In this document: positions 8,935 through 18,308 of the stretch, piece after piece | Layout of the letters: each line of letters starts with the position of its first letter | Position numbering within the stretch: the first letter of the stretch is position 1 | DNA from: Reinekea forsetii | GTDB taxonomy: Bacteria; Pseudomonadota; Gammaproteobacteria; Pseudomonadales; Natronospirillaceae | Direction: 5' to 3' | Length of the DNA stretch: 64,000 bases | Assembly: GCF_002795845.1 (NCBI RefSeq) | Contig: NZ_CP011797.1 | Location: forward strand, 3,262,001-3,326,000 | Made by a program: the position numbers and the translations under genes | Notes under the pieces: model-generated | The model's input: the letters and a program-made list of their open reading frames with translations, nothing else | Databases searched by the model: none | What the model was told of the DNA's origin: nothing

Positions 8935-9684
8935 TTAGGCGGGGCAACTGAAATCGCTGGCCATCCGATACAACAGCTCTATTGCGCGCAGATGCTCTGC
9001 CGATCCCGGCACCCAGCGTTCCCCGCCCGAGTGCACCAATGCCCCGCCGACGGCCTGTGGCCAAGCATCGAACTGGGCCGCGACGTGGGCGACGAAATAT
9101 CGCTCTGATGCAGCGCGAATCTTGTCCCAACGTTTTAGTGCCGCAAACGAGCTGTTGTCCGGTTGCTCAGTATGGCAACCGGTACAGCTATTGAAGCTGC
9201 TCTGTACCTGATTGGCAAAAAAATTCTCATTGAGCCCAGAACACTGGTTGCCGATGTCCAGGCTGAGTTCAGTGCTGTCACGTTGTCCGTCCTTGATAAT
9301 GGTTAATTCGACAACATTGGCGCCGGCCTGGGCAAAGGTCAGGTAGGTTTGGCGGATATTATCGTTGCTGGTGAGGCCTGAGAACGGGCCAGCCACGACA
9401 GCCTCGGTCGGCATATTGCCACTTTCGAGTAACTCGCCATTGAGGCGCAGCTCGTATTGAGACCCGACGACGGCGCGCATCTGGACCCGAGCGGCAACCG
9501 GGAAGTCGCCATTGGGTGTGGTGCCGGCGGTAACGTTCAAGGAGGTGATGAGCGCTCCACCCGTTGGGTTGGTTTGACTGGCGCCGCTGGCAGAAGCCTG
9601 CGACGCCTCCTGGGGTGGCTCGAGCAATAGATTGCAGCCGACCAATAGCCATGGCGCAACCCAACTTACGATCGCTCTCTTCAT
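8935..9684 (-). CDS. Lipoprotein with one CxxCH motif, function unknown
   Basis: A 249-aa protein whose signal peptide ends in the lipobox LLVGC (lipidated Cys17). A low-complexity Ser/Ala linker follows, then about residues 45-140 form a beta-rich, Ig-like segment. A Cys at 148 precedes the haem c motif CTGCH at 167-171. The layout (lipobox, beta domain, Cys, CxxCH about 20 residues later, short tail) repeats that of the protein at 3068, though the sequences differ. The ATG at 9682-9684 was chosen because it starts a normal signal peptide. It converges with the VF530 gene. Haem attachment is inferred. Confidence 0.8.
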   Translation of the reverse strand: MKRAIVSWVAPWLLVGCNLLLEPPQEASQASASGASQTNPTGGALITSLNVTAGTTPNGDFPVAARVQMRAVVGSQYELRLNGELLESGNMPTEAVVAGPFSGLTSNDNIRQTYLTFAQAGANVVELTIIKDGQRDSTELSLDIGNQCSGLNENFFANQVQSSFNSCTGCHTEQPDNSSFAALKRWDKIRAASERYFVAHVAAQFDAWPQAVGGALVHSGGERWVPGSAEHLRAIELLYRMASDFSCPA

Positions 9685-9780
9685 GCCCCGCCCCCCTGAC
9701 CGACTCAATAAAAACAGGATGCCAGTGGAGCGAGATCAATTCTGAGTGCAAGCGCACAGTTTTGAAGACCTAACTGCCGC

Positions 9781-10689
9781 CTAGCCGGTGATGCCGGGCG
9801 GAACTTCTTTGGGGATAATCGAGCGCCGCTCGTAGCTGAGATAAACACCGACGAAGACCACGCAAATAGCGATCCACTGGATCAGCGTCAATCGCTCGCC
9901 TAGGATCAACATGGAAAATAACAGCGTAAAGACCGGCAGCAGATTGGCATAGCCGGCCGCCGTCGAAGCCTTTACAAAGCCTAGGGAGAAGTTATACAGA
10001 CCGTAGGCGCCTAAGGTAACCACCAGGCCGAGATAGAGCAACCAGCCCATGGTCGAGAGCGAAATCTGGCTGGGCCAATCCGATAACAGCGCGAGCGGCA
10101 GATAGAAGATGGCCCCAGAAAAACTTTGCAGCGCGGTTAAGACAAAGGCGGAATAGCGTTTCACCAGGTGCTTGACCAACAGGGTGTAGCCAACCGCCAT
10201 GACCATGGCGAGGAACTCGAGAAAATTCCCGAGGATGGCATTGGGTGCTTGAGCGGAGTTGTCACCCGTCAGGGTCATCGCGATTACCCCGGCCACGGCG
10301 ATGAGAAACCCGAACCACTGCTTCAGATTATTGCGCTCACCGAGGAAAAAATAGGCCGCAATGGCCACCATCAGGGGCAGCATGGCGGTCACCATGCCCG
10401 CTTGACCGGCACTGGTATAGCGCAGCGCCTGCGATTCAAAAAGAAAATAGAGGCAGGGTTCAAACAGCACCATGCCAAGCAAAAACTTCCAGTCACCACT
10501 CTGATAGACAAAGCCATGGCGCAGCCAGGGCCAGACCACCAGAAAGGCCACGGTGCCGATGGCCATCCGTAAAAAGACAACGATCATCGGCGACATTTCA
10601 TTGACCGTAATCTTTAAGGCAATAAAGGAACTGCCCCACAGGATCATCGCCAGTAACAGTGCCAAATGGGCACGCAGGGTGGTGTTCAT
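9781..10689 (-). CDS. EamA/DMT-family transporter
   Basis: A 302-aa membrane protein with about ten hydrophobic helices and two EamA repeats (residues 8-140 and 155-290). It has the usual LLAMILWGSSFIALKI start and a LGERLTLIQWIAI end of the second repeat. Family members export amino acids or other metabolites; the substrate is not predictable. GAGG lies upstream of the start. It lies 75 bp downstream of the HAD phosphatase gene, with a hairpin in between. Confidence 0.92.
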   Translation of the reverse strand: MNTTLRAHLALLLAMILWGSSFIALKITVNEMSPMIVVFLRMAIGTVAFLVVWPWLRHGFVYQSGDWKFLLGMVLFEPCLYFLFESQALRYTSAGQAGMVTAMLPLMVAIAAYFFLGERNNLKQWFGFLIAVAGVIAMTLTGDNSAQAPNAILGNFLEFLAMVMAVGYTLLVKHLVKRYSAFVLTALQSFSGAIFYLPLALLSDWPSQISLSTMGWLLYLGLVVTLGAYGLYNFSLGFVKASTAAGYANLLPVFTLLFSMLILGERLTLIQWIAICVVFVGVYLSYERRSIIPKEVPPGITG

Positions 10690-10709
10690 GGTTTACCTCA
10701 GGTGTGCTG

Positions 10710-10729
10710 TGCACGCCGGCTGGCGTGCA
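10710..10729 (-). repeat. Inverted repeat upstream of the EamA gene
   Basis: TGCACGCC-ggct-GGCGTGCA, a perfect 8-bp stem between the HAD phosphatase stop and the EamA ribosome site. There is no T-run, so it may be a processing or weak termination structure. Confidence 0.5.
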
Positions 10730-10764
10730 GGGTGATAACGCTAGGGTTGCTGATTTGGCCCTAA

Positions 10765-11595
10765 CTAAAGCTCGAAGCCATAGCGAGCGGCAAGAAAATG
10801 GGCAATACCGTCATCCACATTGGAGCCGATGGTGGCGGTGGCGATGGCCTTGAGTTCGTCCAGGCCTTGCCCCATGGCATAACTCTCGTCCGCCAGGTGA
10901 AACATCGATAGATCGTTATCGGAGTCGCCGAAGCAGATCATTTTGCGTGCCCCCAGCTGTTTTTGAATAATTTTAACCGCGTCGCCCTTGGTGCCGCCGG
11001 CATGGTGAATATCCATCCAATAGCCGCCGCTGTGATACATGTCATGACCGGCAAACACCGCCACGCCAGGCAAATCGGCCAGCGCTTCGGCCATACCCAA
11101 TACGGCCGGATTATCGGTTGCGGCAAAGATATTCAAGACATGGTCGCGAATATCGGAAAAGTCGGGCTGTTGTTGTACGGTAATGTCCTTGGAATTTAAA
11201 AAATCGACCCACTTCTTCTCTCTTGGCGTCGAGACACCGGCAATAATGGCACCGATGATATCTTCGTGGTCGATGGTATTGATCCAGGGATTAATGCCGT
11301 GCTGATGCAACCTTGTGCAGACTTCGATAACCTCTGCTTGGTCCATGGGCATTTTACTGATGATTTTGTCGGCATTCAGATCCCAGAGCAATACGCCGTT
11401 TTTGTACACCTGAGGATGGTTAAAATGCACATCGGGCAAGGACTCGCGCGCACCGTGGGGCATACGACCGGTCGCGATGGTCCAGTTAACACCCAACCGA
11501 TCCAATTCGGACAGCGCCTTACGGGTTACCGCCGAAAGTTTTTCGAACGGATCGAGCAGGGTACCATCGAGATCAAAAACCAATAATTCTTCCAC
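10765..11595 (-). CDS. HAD-superfamily Cof-type phosphatase
   Basis: A 276-aa hydrolase with the haloacid-dehalogenase nucleophile motif FDLDGT (Asp8 nucleophile, Asp10 acid) and the C-terminal motif GDSDND at 223-228. A large cap domain between them marks the Cof/YbiV subfamily, which dephosphorylates sugar phosphates and similar compounds. The start is GTG at 11593-11595 with AAGGACG upstream; the open frame extends far upstream into rpe in a different frame and is not used. In many gammaproteobacteria rpe is followed by gph (phosphoglycolate phosphatase); here this different HAD subfamily is in that place. Confidence 0.9.
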   Translation of the reverse strand: MEELLVFDLDGTLLDPFEKLSAVTRKALSELDRLGVNWTIATGRMPHGARESLPDVHFNHPQVYKNGVLLWDLNADKIISKMPMDQAEVIEVCTRLHQHGINPWINTIDHEDIIGAIIAGVSTPREKKWVDFLNSKDITVQQQPDFSDIRDHVLNIFAATDNPAVLGMAEALADLPGVAVFAGHDMYHSGGYWMDIHHAGGTKGDAVKIIQKQLGARKMICFGDSDNDLSMFHLADESYAMGQGLDELKAIATATIGSNVDDGIAHFLAARYGFEL

Positions 11596-11622
11596 GGGGT
11601 CGTCCTTACTATTTGACTGAGC

Positions 11623-11655
11623 GCAACGCCCGCCTCGCGCAGGCGAGGACGTTGC
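11623..11655 (-). repeat. Nested hairpin between rpe and the phosphatase gene
   Basis: GCAACG pairs with CGTTGC, and inside it CCTCGC pairs with GCGAGG. This forms a strong two-part stem in the rpe-phosphatase gap. There is no T-run on the minus strand. It may attenuate or protect transcripts between the two genes. Confidence 0.5.
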
Positions 11656-11680
11656 AGAGCGTACGATGAATGGCTGAGAG

Positions 11681-12352
11681 CTAGCGCGCCAGTGCCAGCT
11701 CGGCGCGCATTTTGGCAATTTCTGTTTGGTAATCGTCGGCGTTAAAAATGGCCGAACCGGCGACAAAGGTATCGGCACCGGCCTCGGCGATGGCGCGGAT
11801 ATTGTCAACCTTGACGCCGCCATCCACTTCAAGCCGGATTGGCCGGCCACTGGCGTCGATCCGTGCTCGGGCCGCTTGAAGCTTGTCGAGCGTCGATGGC
11901 AAAAAGGATTGCCCGCCAAAACCCGGATTGACCGACATGATCAGAATCATATCGATCTTGTCCATCACGTAATCCAGATAATGCAGCGGCGTCGCCGGAT
12001 TAAACACCAGGCCAGCCTGTAAACCGGCATCTTTTATCAGCTGCAAAGAGCGGTCGATATGCTCGCTGGCTTCCGGATGAAAGGTAATCATTGACGCGCC
12101 GGCCTCAATAAAATCGCCAATCAGCCGATCTACTGGGGAGACCATGAGATGCACATCGATTGGCGCGGTAACGCCGTGCTTTCTCAAGGCGTGACAGACC
12201 ATCGGGCCGATGGTCAGATTGGGCACATAGTGATTGTCCATTACATCAAAATGCACCCAGTCGGCACCGGCCGCGAGGACATGATCCACATCGTCTCCCA
12301 AACGGGCGAAGTTGGCGGACAAAATGGATGGAGCTATGACAAAATTAGACAT
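11681..12352 (-). CDS. rpe: Rpe: ribulose-phosphate 3-epimerase
   Basis: A TIM-barrel enzyme that interconverts ribulose 5-phosphate and xylulose 5-phosphate in the pentose phosphate pathway. It has SILSANF at 9-15, the metal-binding [12 protein letters not shown] at 34-45, HLMV, and VDGGVK near the phosphate site. The ATG at 12350-12352 gives 223 aa, normal for the family; an upstream open frame reaches the divergent gene but adds no conserved sequence. It is divergent from the DUF3530 hydrolase, 68 bp away. Confidence 0.97.
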   Translation of the reverse strand: MSNFVIAPSILSANFARLGDDVDHVLAAGADWVHFDVMDNHYVPNLTIGPMVCHALRKHGVTAPIDVHLMVSPVDRLIGDFIEAGASMITFHPEASEHIDRSLQLIKDAGLQAGLVFNPATPLHYLDYVMDKIDMILIMSVNPGFGGQSFLPSTLDKLQAARARIDASGRPIRLEVDGGVKVDNIRAIAEAGADTFVAGSAIFNADDYQTEIAKMRAELALAR

Positions 12353-12420
12353 CGAAGGGCGGCCTCGGCGGCATAAAGGAGCGACCATTCTAGTGAGTCT
12401 CAAGGTGAGGTCAATTTCCA

Positions 12421-13278
12421 ATGACCGTTAAGTGGAGTTTATTTTTAGTTGGGCTGCTCGCAGCGAATGCCATGGCGTTCGCAGAGACCGACCCTATGGC
12501 AGGTCTGCAGCGCAATCAAGAGCTGCCCAGACACTATCAGAACAGCCTCCAAGGCGATCAGGTAATCGAACTTAGCACCCCGTCTGAACGCTTTTTCGCC
12601 CTTAGCATGGAGCAGGAAACGGGATCCCCTGAAGGCGGGTTGCTGATATTACACGATGCCGGTCACACACCGGATTATCCTTTTCTGTTGCAACAGAGCC
12701 GAACCTATTTGCCGGTGGTCGGTTGGAGTACCCTGTCGATCCCGCTACCTACCCCGCAACGAGACGCCATCGCTTGGCAACCGGTGGCCGCAGATTCGGC
12801 CCCGGAGTTGCTGGTGGAAACCGATGAGCAATGGCAAGAGCGGGTTATGGCGCGTATCACCAGTGGTATTCAACAACTCAATGAGCAGGGCAACTATAAT
12901 ATTGCTGTGCTCGGTTATGGCTCTGGCGCCTATTGGGCAAGTCGCTATCTGGCCGAGCGGATGCCGCCCGAAGAGGCCCTAGGTTATGCCTTGATCCTCT
13001 TTCAGGCACCCGCCCTTAGACCCGATCTGGCCGACTATGTTGGCCGGCTGAGCATTCCGATTCTGGACCTCTATATGGGCAATGAGCCGGCCCAGGATAG
13101 AGCGGCCCGGCAACGTAAGGCGGCGGCAGCCCGCGCCAAACACCCAGACTACCTGCAGATACACGATGCCAGTCGCCATGGTTTCTATGGCGCACCGGCC
13201 ATCGATCGCTCAACGCGGCGCATTTGGGGTTGGTTGCGCACGCATGCCGGGGGTGAGGAGATACTGGCTGGCGGTTAG
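12421..13278 (+). CDS. DUF3530-family alpha/beta hydrolase-like exported protein
   Basis: A 285-aa protein with a cleavable signal peptide (likely cut after AMAFA near residue 21). The hydrolase-like core has the strand ending [14 protein letters not shown] and a nucleophile-elbow-like segment [14 protein letters not shown], then RHGFYG near the end. This pattern matches the DUF3530 family of periplasmic alpha/beta-fold proteins of unknown function. The elbow has Ser between glycines (GSGAY), but a full catalytic triad was not proven. GAGGT lies upstream of the start. It is divergent from rpe. Confidence 0.82.
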   Translation: MTVKWSLFLVGLLAANAMAFAETDPMAGLQRNQELPRHYQNSLQGDQVIELSTPSERFFALSMEQETGSPEGGLLILHDAGHTPDYPFLLQQSRTYLPVVGWSTLSIPLPTPQRDAIAWQPVAADSAPELLVETDEQWQERVMARITSGIQQLNEQGNYNIAVLGYGSGAYWASRYLAERMPPEEALGYALILFQAPALRPDLADYVGRLSIPILDLYMGNEPAQDRAARQRKAAAARAKHPDYLQIHDASRHGFYGAPAIDRSTRRIWGWLRTHAGGEEILAGG

Positions 13279-13396
13279 GCCCTCAACAGATGCCCCGCCA
13301 AGCTTCTAACCAAATATTTCGCCAAGACCTACCTCAAAGTGATGACTAATTCATGACGGCTCAGCTTGCATGCTATATTCTTCAGTTTTAACTCTT

Positions 13397-13414
13397 ACTG
13401 GAACTGGAACTGGC
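13397..13414 (+). repeat. Triple hexamer at the yqhA-like ribosome site
   Basis: Three tandem copies of ACTGGA/ACTGGA/ACTGGC end one base before the ATG. They carry the only ribosome-site-like purines, so copy number could tune translation. Confidence 0.5.
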
Positions 13415-13415
13415 T

Positions 13416-13907
13416 ATGGAACGTTTTATCGAACGACTGATGTATGCTTCACGCTGGATAATGGCCCCCGTGTATCTTGGCCTCAGCCTGATCTTGGTGG
13501 CCTTGGCCATTAAATTTTTCCAGGAAGTCGTTCATGTCTTTCCAATTGTCTTTTCGATTAACGAAGTCGACCTTATTCTGGTCATACTATCGCTTATCGA
13601 TCTGACGCTGGTTGGCGGCTTGGTGGTCATGGTGATGTTTTCCGGTTACGAAAACTTCGTGTCCAAATTGGATATAGATGAGGACAGCGAGAAACTATCC
13701 TGGCTCGGCCGGATGGATCACGGTAGCCTGAAAAACAAGGTCGCCGCCTCAATCGTGGCAATATCGTCGATCCATCTGCTCAAAGTCTTTATGAATGTAA
13801 GCAATATCGACAATGAGAAGATCCTCTGGTATCTGCTTATTCACATCACCTTTGTACTCTCAGCCTTTGCCATGGGCTATCTCGATCGACTCTTGCACGC
13901 CAAATAA
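13416..13907 (+). CDS. YqhA/UPF0114-family inner membrane protein
   Basis: A 163-aa protein with four predicted membrane helices. It starts [18 protein letters not shown] and contains [21 protein letters not shown] and the cytoplasmic [27 protein letters not shown], the diagnostic stretch of the UPF0114 family. Function is unknown. Just before the start is a triple ACTGGA-like hexamer (13397-13414) containing the ribosome-binding purines. Confidence 0.92.
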   Translation: MERFIERLMYASRWIMAPVYLGLSLILVALAIKFFQEVVHVFPIVFSINEVDLILVILSLIDLTLVGGLVVMVMFSGYENFVSKLDIDEDSEKLSWLGRMDHGSLKNKVAASIVAISSIHLLKVFMNVSNIDNEKILWYLLIHITFVLSAFAMGYLDRLLHAK

Positions 13908-13977
13908 ACTTCCGCACTGGCTAGGCAGCATGGCACGCAGGCGACTTACAGGGTCCTAGCCGGGGGCGCGATGACAC

Positions 13978-15729
13978 CTAGCCATCAATCAGCGCAAAGG
14001 GGTCCTTCTGCTGCTGCAGCTGATACATGTGCTGGTACAGTCCATCTGCTGCCATCAGCTCACGGTGGCTGCCCTGCTGCTGGATATGGCCCTGGTGCAA
14101 GACATAGAGTCGATCGGCGTCGCGCACCGTGCTCAGGCGATGAGCGATGGCAATGAGCGTGACTTGACCGCGTAAACGCATCAGAGACTTCTGAATCAGC
14201 GCCTCAGTGTGGCTATCGATATTGGCAGTGGCCTCATCGAGAATGAGGATCTTCGGTTTCCGCGCCAGGGTGCGGGCCAGGCTGAGCAACTGCCGTTGGC
14301 CGGTGCTGAGGTTTTTACCGCGTTCGGTCAGCACCGTCTGGTAGCCATCGGAAAAGCCCATCACGGCATCGTGCAGTTGGGCCTGCTGCGCCGACTCGAT
14401 CACTTGCTGATCGGTCAAATCCAGATTGAGCCGAATGTTGTCGGCGATAGTCCCGGCAAAGATAAAGGGGTCCTGCTGGACAAAGCCGACCAAGCCGGTT
14501 CGAGTCAGCGTATCCATCGTGGCTATATTGGCACCGCCAATAGAGATGCTGCCCACCTCGAGCCGATAGAAATCCATCAACAAGGCCATCAAGGTACTCT
14601 TGCCCGAACCGGTGTGGCCCACTATGCCGATAAAATCCCCACCGGCGACCTCAAACTCAATAGCGCTTAACACCGGCTGCACGCCATCGTAACTGAACGA
14701 GGGCACGTCGAAGCGAATATCGATACCCTGCGGTGCCTGCGGGCTGGTAATAGGGGCGACACTCGGTTCGTCGAGCAAGGCAAAGACCCGACTGGCCGAG
14801 ACCAACGCCTGCTGAGCCATATTGAGCCGAGAGGTCATGTCGATCAATGGCTCGGTAACAGTGCCCAAATAGTTGATAAAGGCATAGATCACCCCGATCT
14901 GGATCGTCCCGGTCGAGCTCAGCTCGATCACACCAAAACCAAACAGCAGGGCCGACAACAACAACAGATAGACCAGATCGATCAGGGCGCGCAACAGAAA
15001 ACCATCGATCACCAGATTGCGAATCTTGGCTCGATAATGATCGGTACTGGTTCGTTTAAACGCTTGTTGAAACGCCTTTTGCTGATTCATCAGCTGGATA
15101 ACCGCCATCCCTTCAATGCTCTCGTTGAGCCGGGCGTTAATGTCGCTGAGCAAACTGCGTACGCGCTGAAAGATCGGTGTGGAGAGTTTTTGGTAGGTCC
15201 ACATAATCAGCAGGACAATCGGCACCAAGGTGGCACAGATCGCCATCAGGCGCAGATCCAGGATTGCCATGGCGATGAGGATGCCCAAGACCCGCACGCT
15301 ATTTTGCACAAATACCGAGATCACGTTGACATAGAGGTCTTTGATCGCCTCGGTATCGTTGGTGATCCGACTGATCAGACTGCCGGTCGCGACCTTGTCG
15401 AAGTAAGCAATGGGCAAGGTCAATACATGCGCAAAGACTTGCTCGCGTAAGGTTTGGATGACGTCGAGGGCAATACGGTTAAAGCGCATCGCTTGTAAAT
15501 AGTAGGTGCCCGCGCCAATCAACTGCGACAAAGTATAGATGGCCGCTAGGGTCCAAATCGCTGGCATATCCCAGTTGGTCGGTCGCAGATAGTCATCGAT
15601 AAAGACCTTAATCAAATAGGGACCGAGCACACTGGCACTGGTGGCCAACAGGAGCAGCAAAAAGGCCTCGACAATGGTCTTGCGATAAACCCGGGCATAG
15701 TCGAGCAGGCGCATAAAGGTGCTCTTCAT
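13978..15729 (-). CDS. mdlB: MdlB-like ABC exporter subunit
   Basis: A 583-aa half-transporter with six N-terminal membrane helices and a C-terminal ATPase. It has Walker A GHTGSGKST, a signature LSTGQRQ (the third residue differs from the usual LSGGQ), and Walker B ILILDEATANID, so the catalytic Glu is present. It pairs with the preceding gene as a heterodimeric multidrug-resistance-like exporter of the MdlAB/SmdAB type. The ATG at 15727-15729 overlaps the mdlA stop by 4 bp and has GGAGGGG upstream, which fixes the start. The substrate is unknown. Confidence 0.9.
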   Translation of the reverse strand: MKSTFMRLLDYARVYRKTIVEAFLLLLLATSASVLGPYLIKVFIDDYLRPTNWDMPAIWTLAAIYTLSQLIGAGTYYLQAMRFNRIALDVIQTLREQVFAHVLTLPIAYFDKVATGSLISRITNDTEAIKDLYVNVISVFVQNSVRVLGILIAMAILDLRLMAICATLVPIVLLIMWTYQKLSTPIFQRVRSLLSDINARLNESIEGMAVIQLMNQQKAFQQAFKRTSTDHYRAKIRNLVIDGFLLRALIDLVYLLLLSALLFGFGVIELSSTGTIQIGVIYAFINYLGTVTEPLIDMTSRLNMAQQALVSASRVFALLDEPSVAPITSPQAPQGIDIRFDVPSFSYDGVQPVLSAIEFEVAGGDFIGIVGHTGSGKSTLMALLMDFYRLEVGSISIGGANIATMDTLTRTGLVGFVQQDPFIFAGTIADNIRLNLDLTDQQVIESAQQAQLHDAVMGFSDGYQTVLTERGKNLSTGQRQLLSLARTLARKPKILILDEATANIDSHTEALIQKSLMRLRGQVTLIAIAHRLSTVRDADRLYVLHQGHIQQQGSHRELMAADGLYQHMYQLQQQKDPFALIDG

Positions 15730-17471
15730 CGCCCCTCCTCCACGGCCAATTCGAGCTGTTGGTAATCGAACATTTTGCGATACCAACCCCTTTGCGCCAG
15801 CAACGTCAGATGGTCACCCTGCTCGACGATCTCGCCTTGGCTGAGTACGACAATTTGCTCGGCCGTGGCCACGGCCGAAAGCCGATGACAGACGATAAGC
15901 GTGGTACGGCCGCAGCGCGCCACGCGCAGATGATTCAAAATGGACTGCTCGGTTTTAACATCCACGGCAGACAGCGCATCATCGAGAATGAGGATCGGTG
16001 CATCTTGCAACAGCGCGCGAGCAATCGCCAAGCGCTGCTTTTGACCGCCCGATAGGGTGACTCCGCGCTCCCCGACGGCGGTCTGATAGCCATCCGAAAA
16101 GCGCACAATGTCATCGTGTATTTGTGCGATCTGAGCCACCGCTTCGATGTCGGCCTGGCTTGCCTCGGGCCGCGCCAGGGCGATATTTTCGGCAATGGTC
16201 GCGGAGAACAAGAAGGGCGTTTGTGGCACGGTGGCGATGTGGGCGCGTAAGTTGGCGAGGCTGAAGTTCGCCACCGGGTGTCCGCCAATGCGGATCTGCG
16301 CACCCTCTTGCTCGGCCATGCGCACCAATAGATTGATTAGGGTCGATTTACCGGCACCGGTGTGGCCGACTATTCCCAAGGTCTGGCCCGCCGACAAGGT
16401 CAGATGAATATCTTTCAGGGTCGGACGCGGCGCCTGGGCGAAGCGAAATTCGTCGATCGCAAACTCGATCGAGGGCAGCACGACCGAGTTCAGAGTGCCC
16501 TCATCTTTGATGTCGGGCGCCATGGCAAACAAATCCGCGATCCGCGTGTAGGCCGCCTGACCGCGTTCCACCAGGTTTAATAACCAGCCGATGGCAAACA
16601 TCGGCCAGATCATATAACCCAGATAGAGATTAAAGCTGGTTAACTGGCCCAGGGTCAGAACGTCCTGGTTAATATAATAGGCCCCGCCGGCGATACTGAG
16701 TAAAAAGGAGAAACCAATGCCCAACTGGATCGCCGGATCGTACTTGCTGTCGGTGCGGGCAACCGCCAGATTGGCTTGATTGGCTCGGGCGGCAACCCGG
16801 TTGAACTCGACCTGCTCGACCCCCTCCCGACCCAAAGCGCGAGTCAACCGCAAGGCCGAAATACTTTCTTGTACATCATCGTTGAGATCGCTGAAGCGCG
16901 CCTGAGCGTCCTTAAAAGACAGATGCAGCTCCTTGCCAAAACGCCACATAAAGTAACCGACGATCGGCCAGGGCACGAGAGCGATCAGGGTGAGCGGCCA
17001 AGAAATAACCAGGGTCATGACCAGCAACACCAGCAAGCCGGTAAAGGCACCGTCGAACAGCGCCAAAACGGCTTCACCGGCGGTCATCTCGACGGCTTGA
17101 ATATCATTGGTGGCCCGGGCCATCAGATCACCGGTTTTCATGGTTTGATAAAAGTTGGGTGACTGTCGGCTCAGCTGGTCGAACAGCTGTTGGCGCAATT
17201 GATTGGCGAGCTTATAACTGGCGCCGAACAGTGCAATACGCCAGATAACTCGCAGACTGTAGCTGGTGATAGCGGCCAGCAAAATCCAGCCGATATGGCT
17301 GTACAAAAACGGCCAGGTTGCGCTGCCATCAACCAACGCATCGACAATTTGACCGATCATCCAGGGCGGCACCATGGTCGCGAATGCGACCACCACTAAG
17401 GCGACCAACGCCACGCCATAACGACGCCATTCTTGACGGAAAAACCAGAACAGCTGTAAAAAAACCCGCAC
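15726..17471 (-). CDS. mdlA: MdlA-like ABC exporter subunit
   Basis: A 581-aa half-transporter with six membrane helices, then an ATPase with Walker A GHTGAGKST, signature LSGGQKQ and Walker B ILILDDALSAVD. In Walker B the catalytic Glu is replaced by Asp, as is usual for the degenerate-site partner in heterodimeric exporters; the MdlB-like subunit keeps Glu. The GTG at 17469-17471 was chosen because AGAGGA lies six bases upstream; an in-frame ATG 21 codons earlier lacks a ribosome site. It lies 155 bp downstream of the Tat/LRR gene on the same strand. Confidence 0.9.
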   Translation of the reverse strand: MRVFLQLFWFFRQEWRRYGVALVALVVVAFATMVPPWMIGQIVDALVDGSATWPFLYSHIGWILLAAITSYSLRVIWRIALFGASYKLANQLRQQLFDQLSRQSPNFYQTMKTGDLMARATNDIQAVEMTAGEAVLALFDGAFTGLLVLLVMTLVISWPLTLIALVPWPIVGYFMWRFGKELHLSFKDAQARFSDLNDDVQESISALRLTRALGREGVEQVEFNRVAARANQANLAVARTDSKYDPAIQLGIGFSFLLSIAGGAYYINQDVLTLGQLTSFNLYLGYMIWPMFAIGWLLNLVERGQAAYTRIADLFAMAPDIKDEGTLNSVVLPSIEFAIDEFRFAQAPRPTLKDIHLTLSAGQTLGIVGHTGAGKSTLINLLVRMAEQEGAQIRIGGHPVANFSLANLRAHIATVPQTPFLFSATIAENIALARPEASQADIEAVAQIAQIHDDIVRFSDGYQTAVGERGVTLSGGQKQRLAIARALLQDAPILILDDALSAVDVKTEQSILNHLRVARCGRTTLIVCHRLSAVATAEQIVVLSQGEIVEQGDHLTLLAQRGWYRKMFDYQQLELAVEEGR

Positions 17472-17626
17472 CTGCGATCCTCTGTAAGTGGATAACGAAA
17501 TCAATTTCGGAACTGCAACTGGAGCATCAATCAACAGTCGGTTGTTGTTAAGTATGAACGATGTGGCAAATAATTTTGGCTGCGATTAACCTTGCGCTGG
17601 CAAAAGTCGGCTCCGTTTCGGTGTTC

Positions 17627-18232
17627 TTAAACAACCACTAAAAGGCCCGGCCGTCGTTGCCTTAAGGCGCTGAATTTTGCTCGTAAGGGTTGAGAAAAGG
17701 CGTTTTGCTCAACACATAAGATCTGTAATTTTGTCGCTCCGAATGCCCAGGCTAACAGAGCCTCACCGCCCAAATCGCTCAGCCCACATTGTACCAAACC
17801 AACCTCGGTCACGGTCGGGGGCAATCTTTTAACCAGACTCACCATGACCTGATCGGATACCTTATTATAACTCAGGCTAACCGAGTGCAAGGCCGGCCCG
17901 CCCTGGCTATGAATCGCCTGTATGGCGGCTGCGATGTGTTCGATTTGCATGCTGCTTAGGTTGGCATTGCGTAGATGCAAGTCGTAGTCCAGGCTATTTT
18001 CGTGCAACAACATCAGCTTAGCCGCGGCCGTTTGACACACTGCATTTTGGGTCGACTTTAAGACGTTCACTAGTGTTGCCAAGGTCATTTGTGGGTTTTC
18101 TTCTGCGTTAAGGCGACGGGTAAAGGCTTGCAGTATGGCAGTCAGGCCGAACAGCATTACTGACCCTTTTTTAAGCAGCCTTCTTCTGGTTAGATTTTTG
18201 GGCTTCGGATTAGATACATAATTCTGTGACAT
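17627..18232 (-). CDS. Tat-signal leucine-rich-repeat protein, function unknown
   Basis: A 201-aa protein. The N-terminus has a twin-arginine signal, TRRRLLKKG followed by a hydrophobic run, with a possible cut after LNA near residue 43. The mature part resembles ribonuclease-inhibitor-type leucine-rich repeats, with units such as LHLRNANLSSMQIEHIAAAI, SVSLSYNKVSDQVMVSLV and EVGLVQCGLSDLGGEALLAW. These folds usually bind proteins. GAGGTAGG lies upstream of the ATG. It lies between a small membrane protein gene and mdlA on the same strand. I do not recognise a named family. Confidence 0.75.
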   Translation of the reverse strand: MSQNYVSNPKPKNLTRRRLLKKGSVMLFGLTAILQAFTRRLNAEENPQMTLATLVNVLKSTQNAVCQTAAAKLMLLHENSLDYDLHLRNANLSSMQIEHIAAAIQAIHSQGGPALHSVSLSYNKVSDQVMVSLVKRLPPTVTEVGLVQCGLSDLGGEALLAWAFGATKLQILCVEQNAFSQPLRAKFSALRQRRPGLLVVV

Positions 18233-18308
18233 TTCCTAACCTACCTCAACACTTAACAGGCTGTAAAACAACCGATCGACTTTGCCATGGGCTTGCTGGC
18301 TTGGGTCA

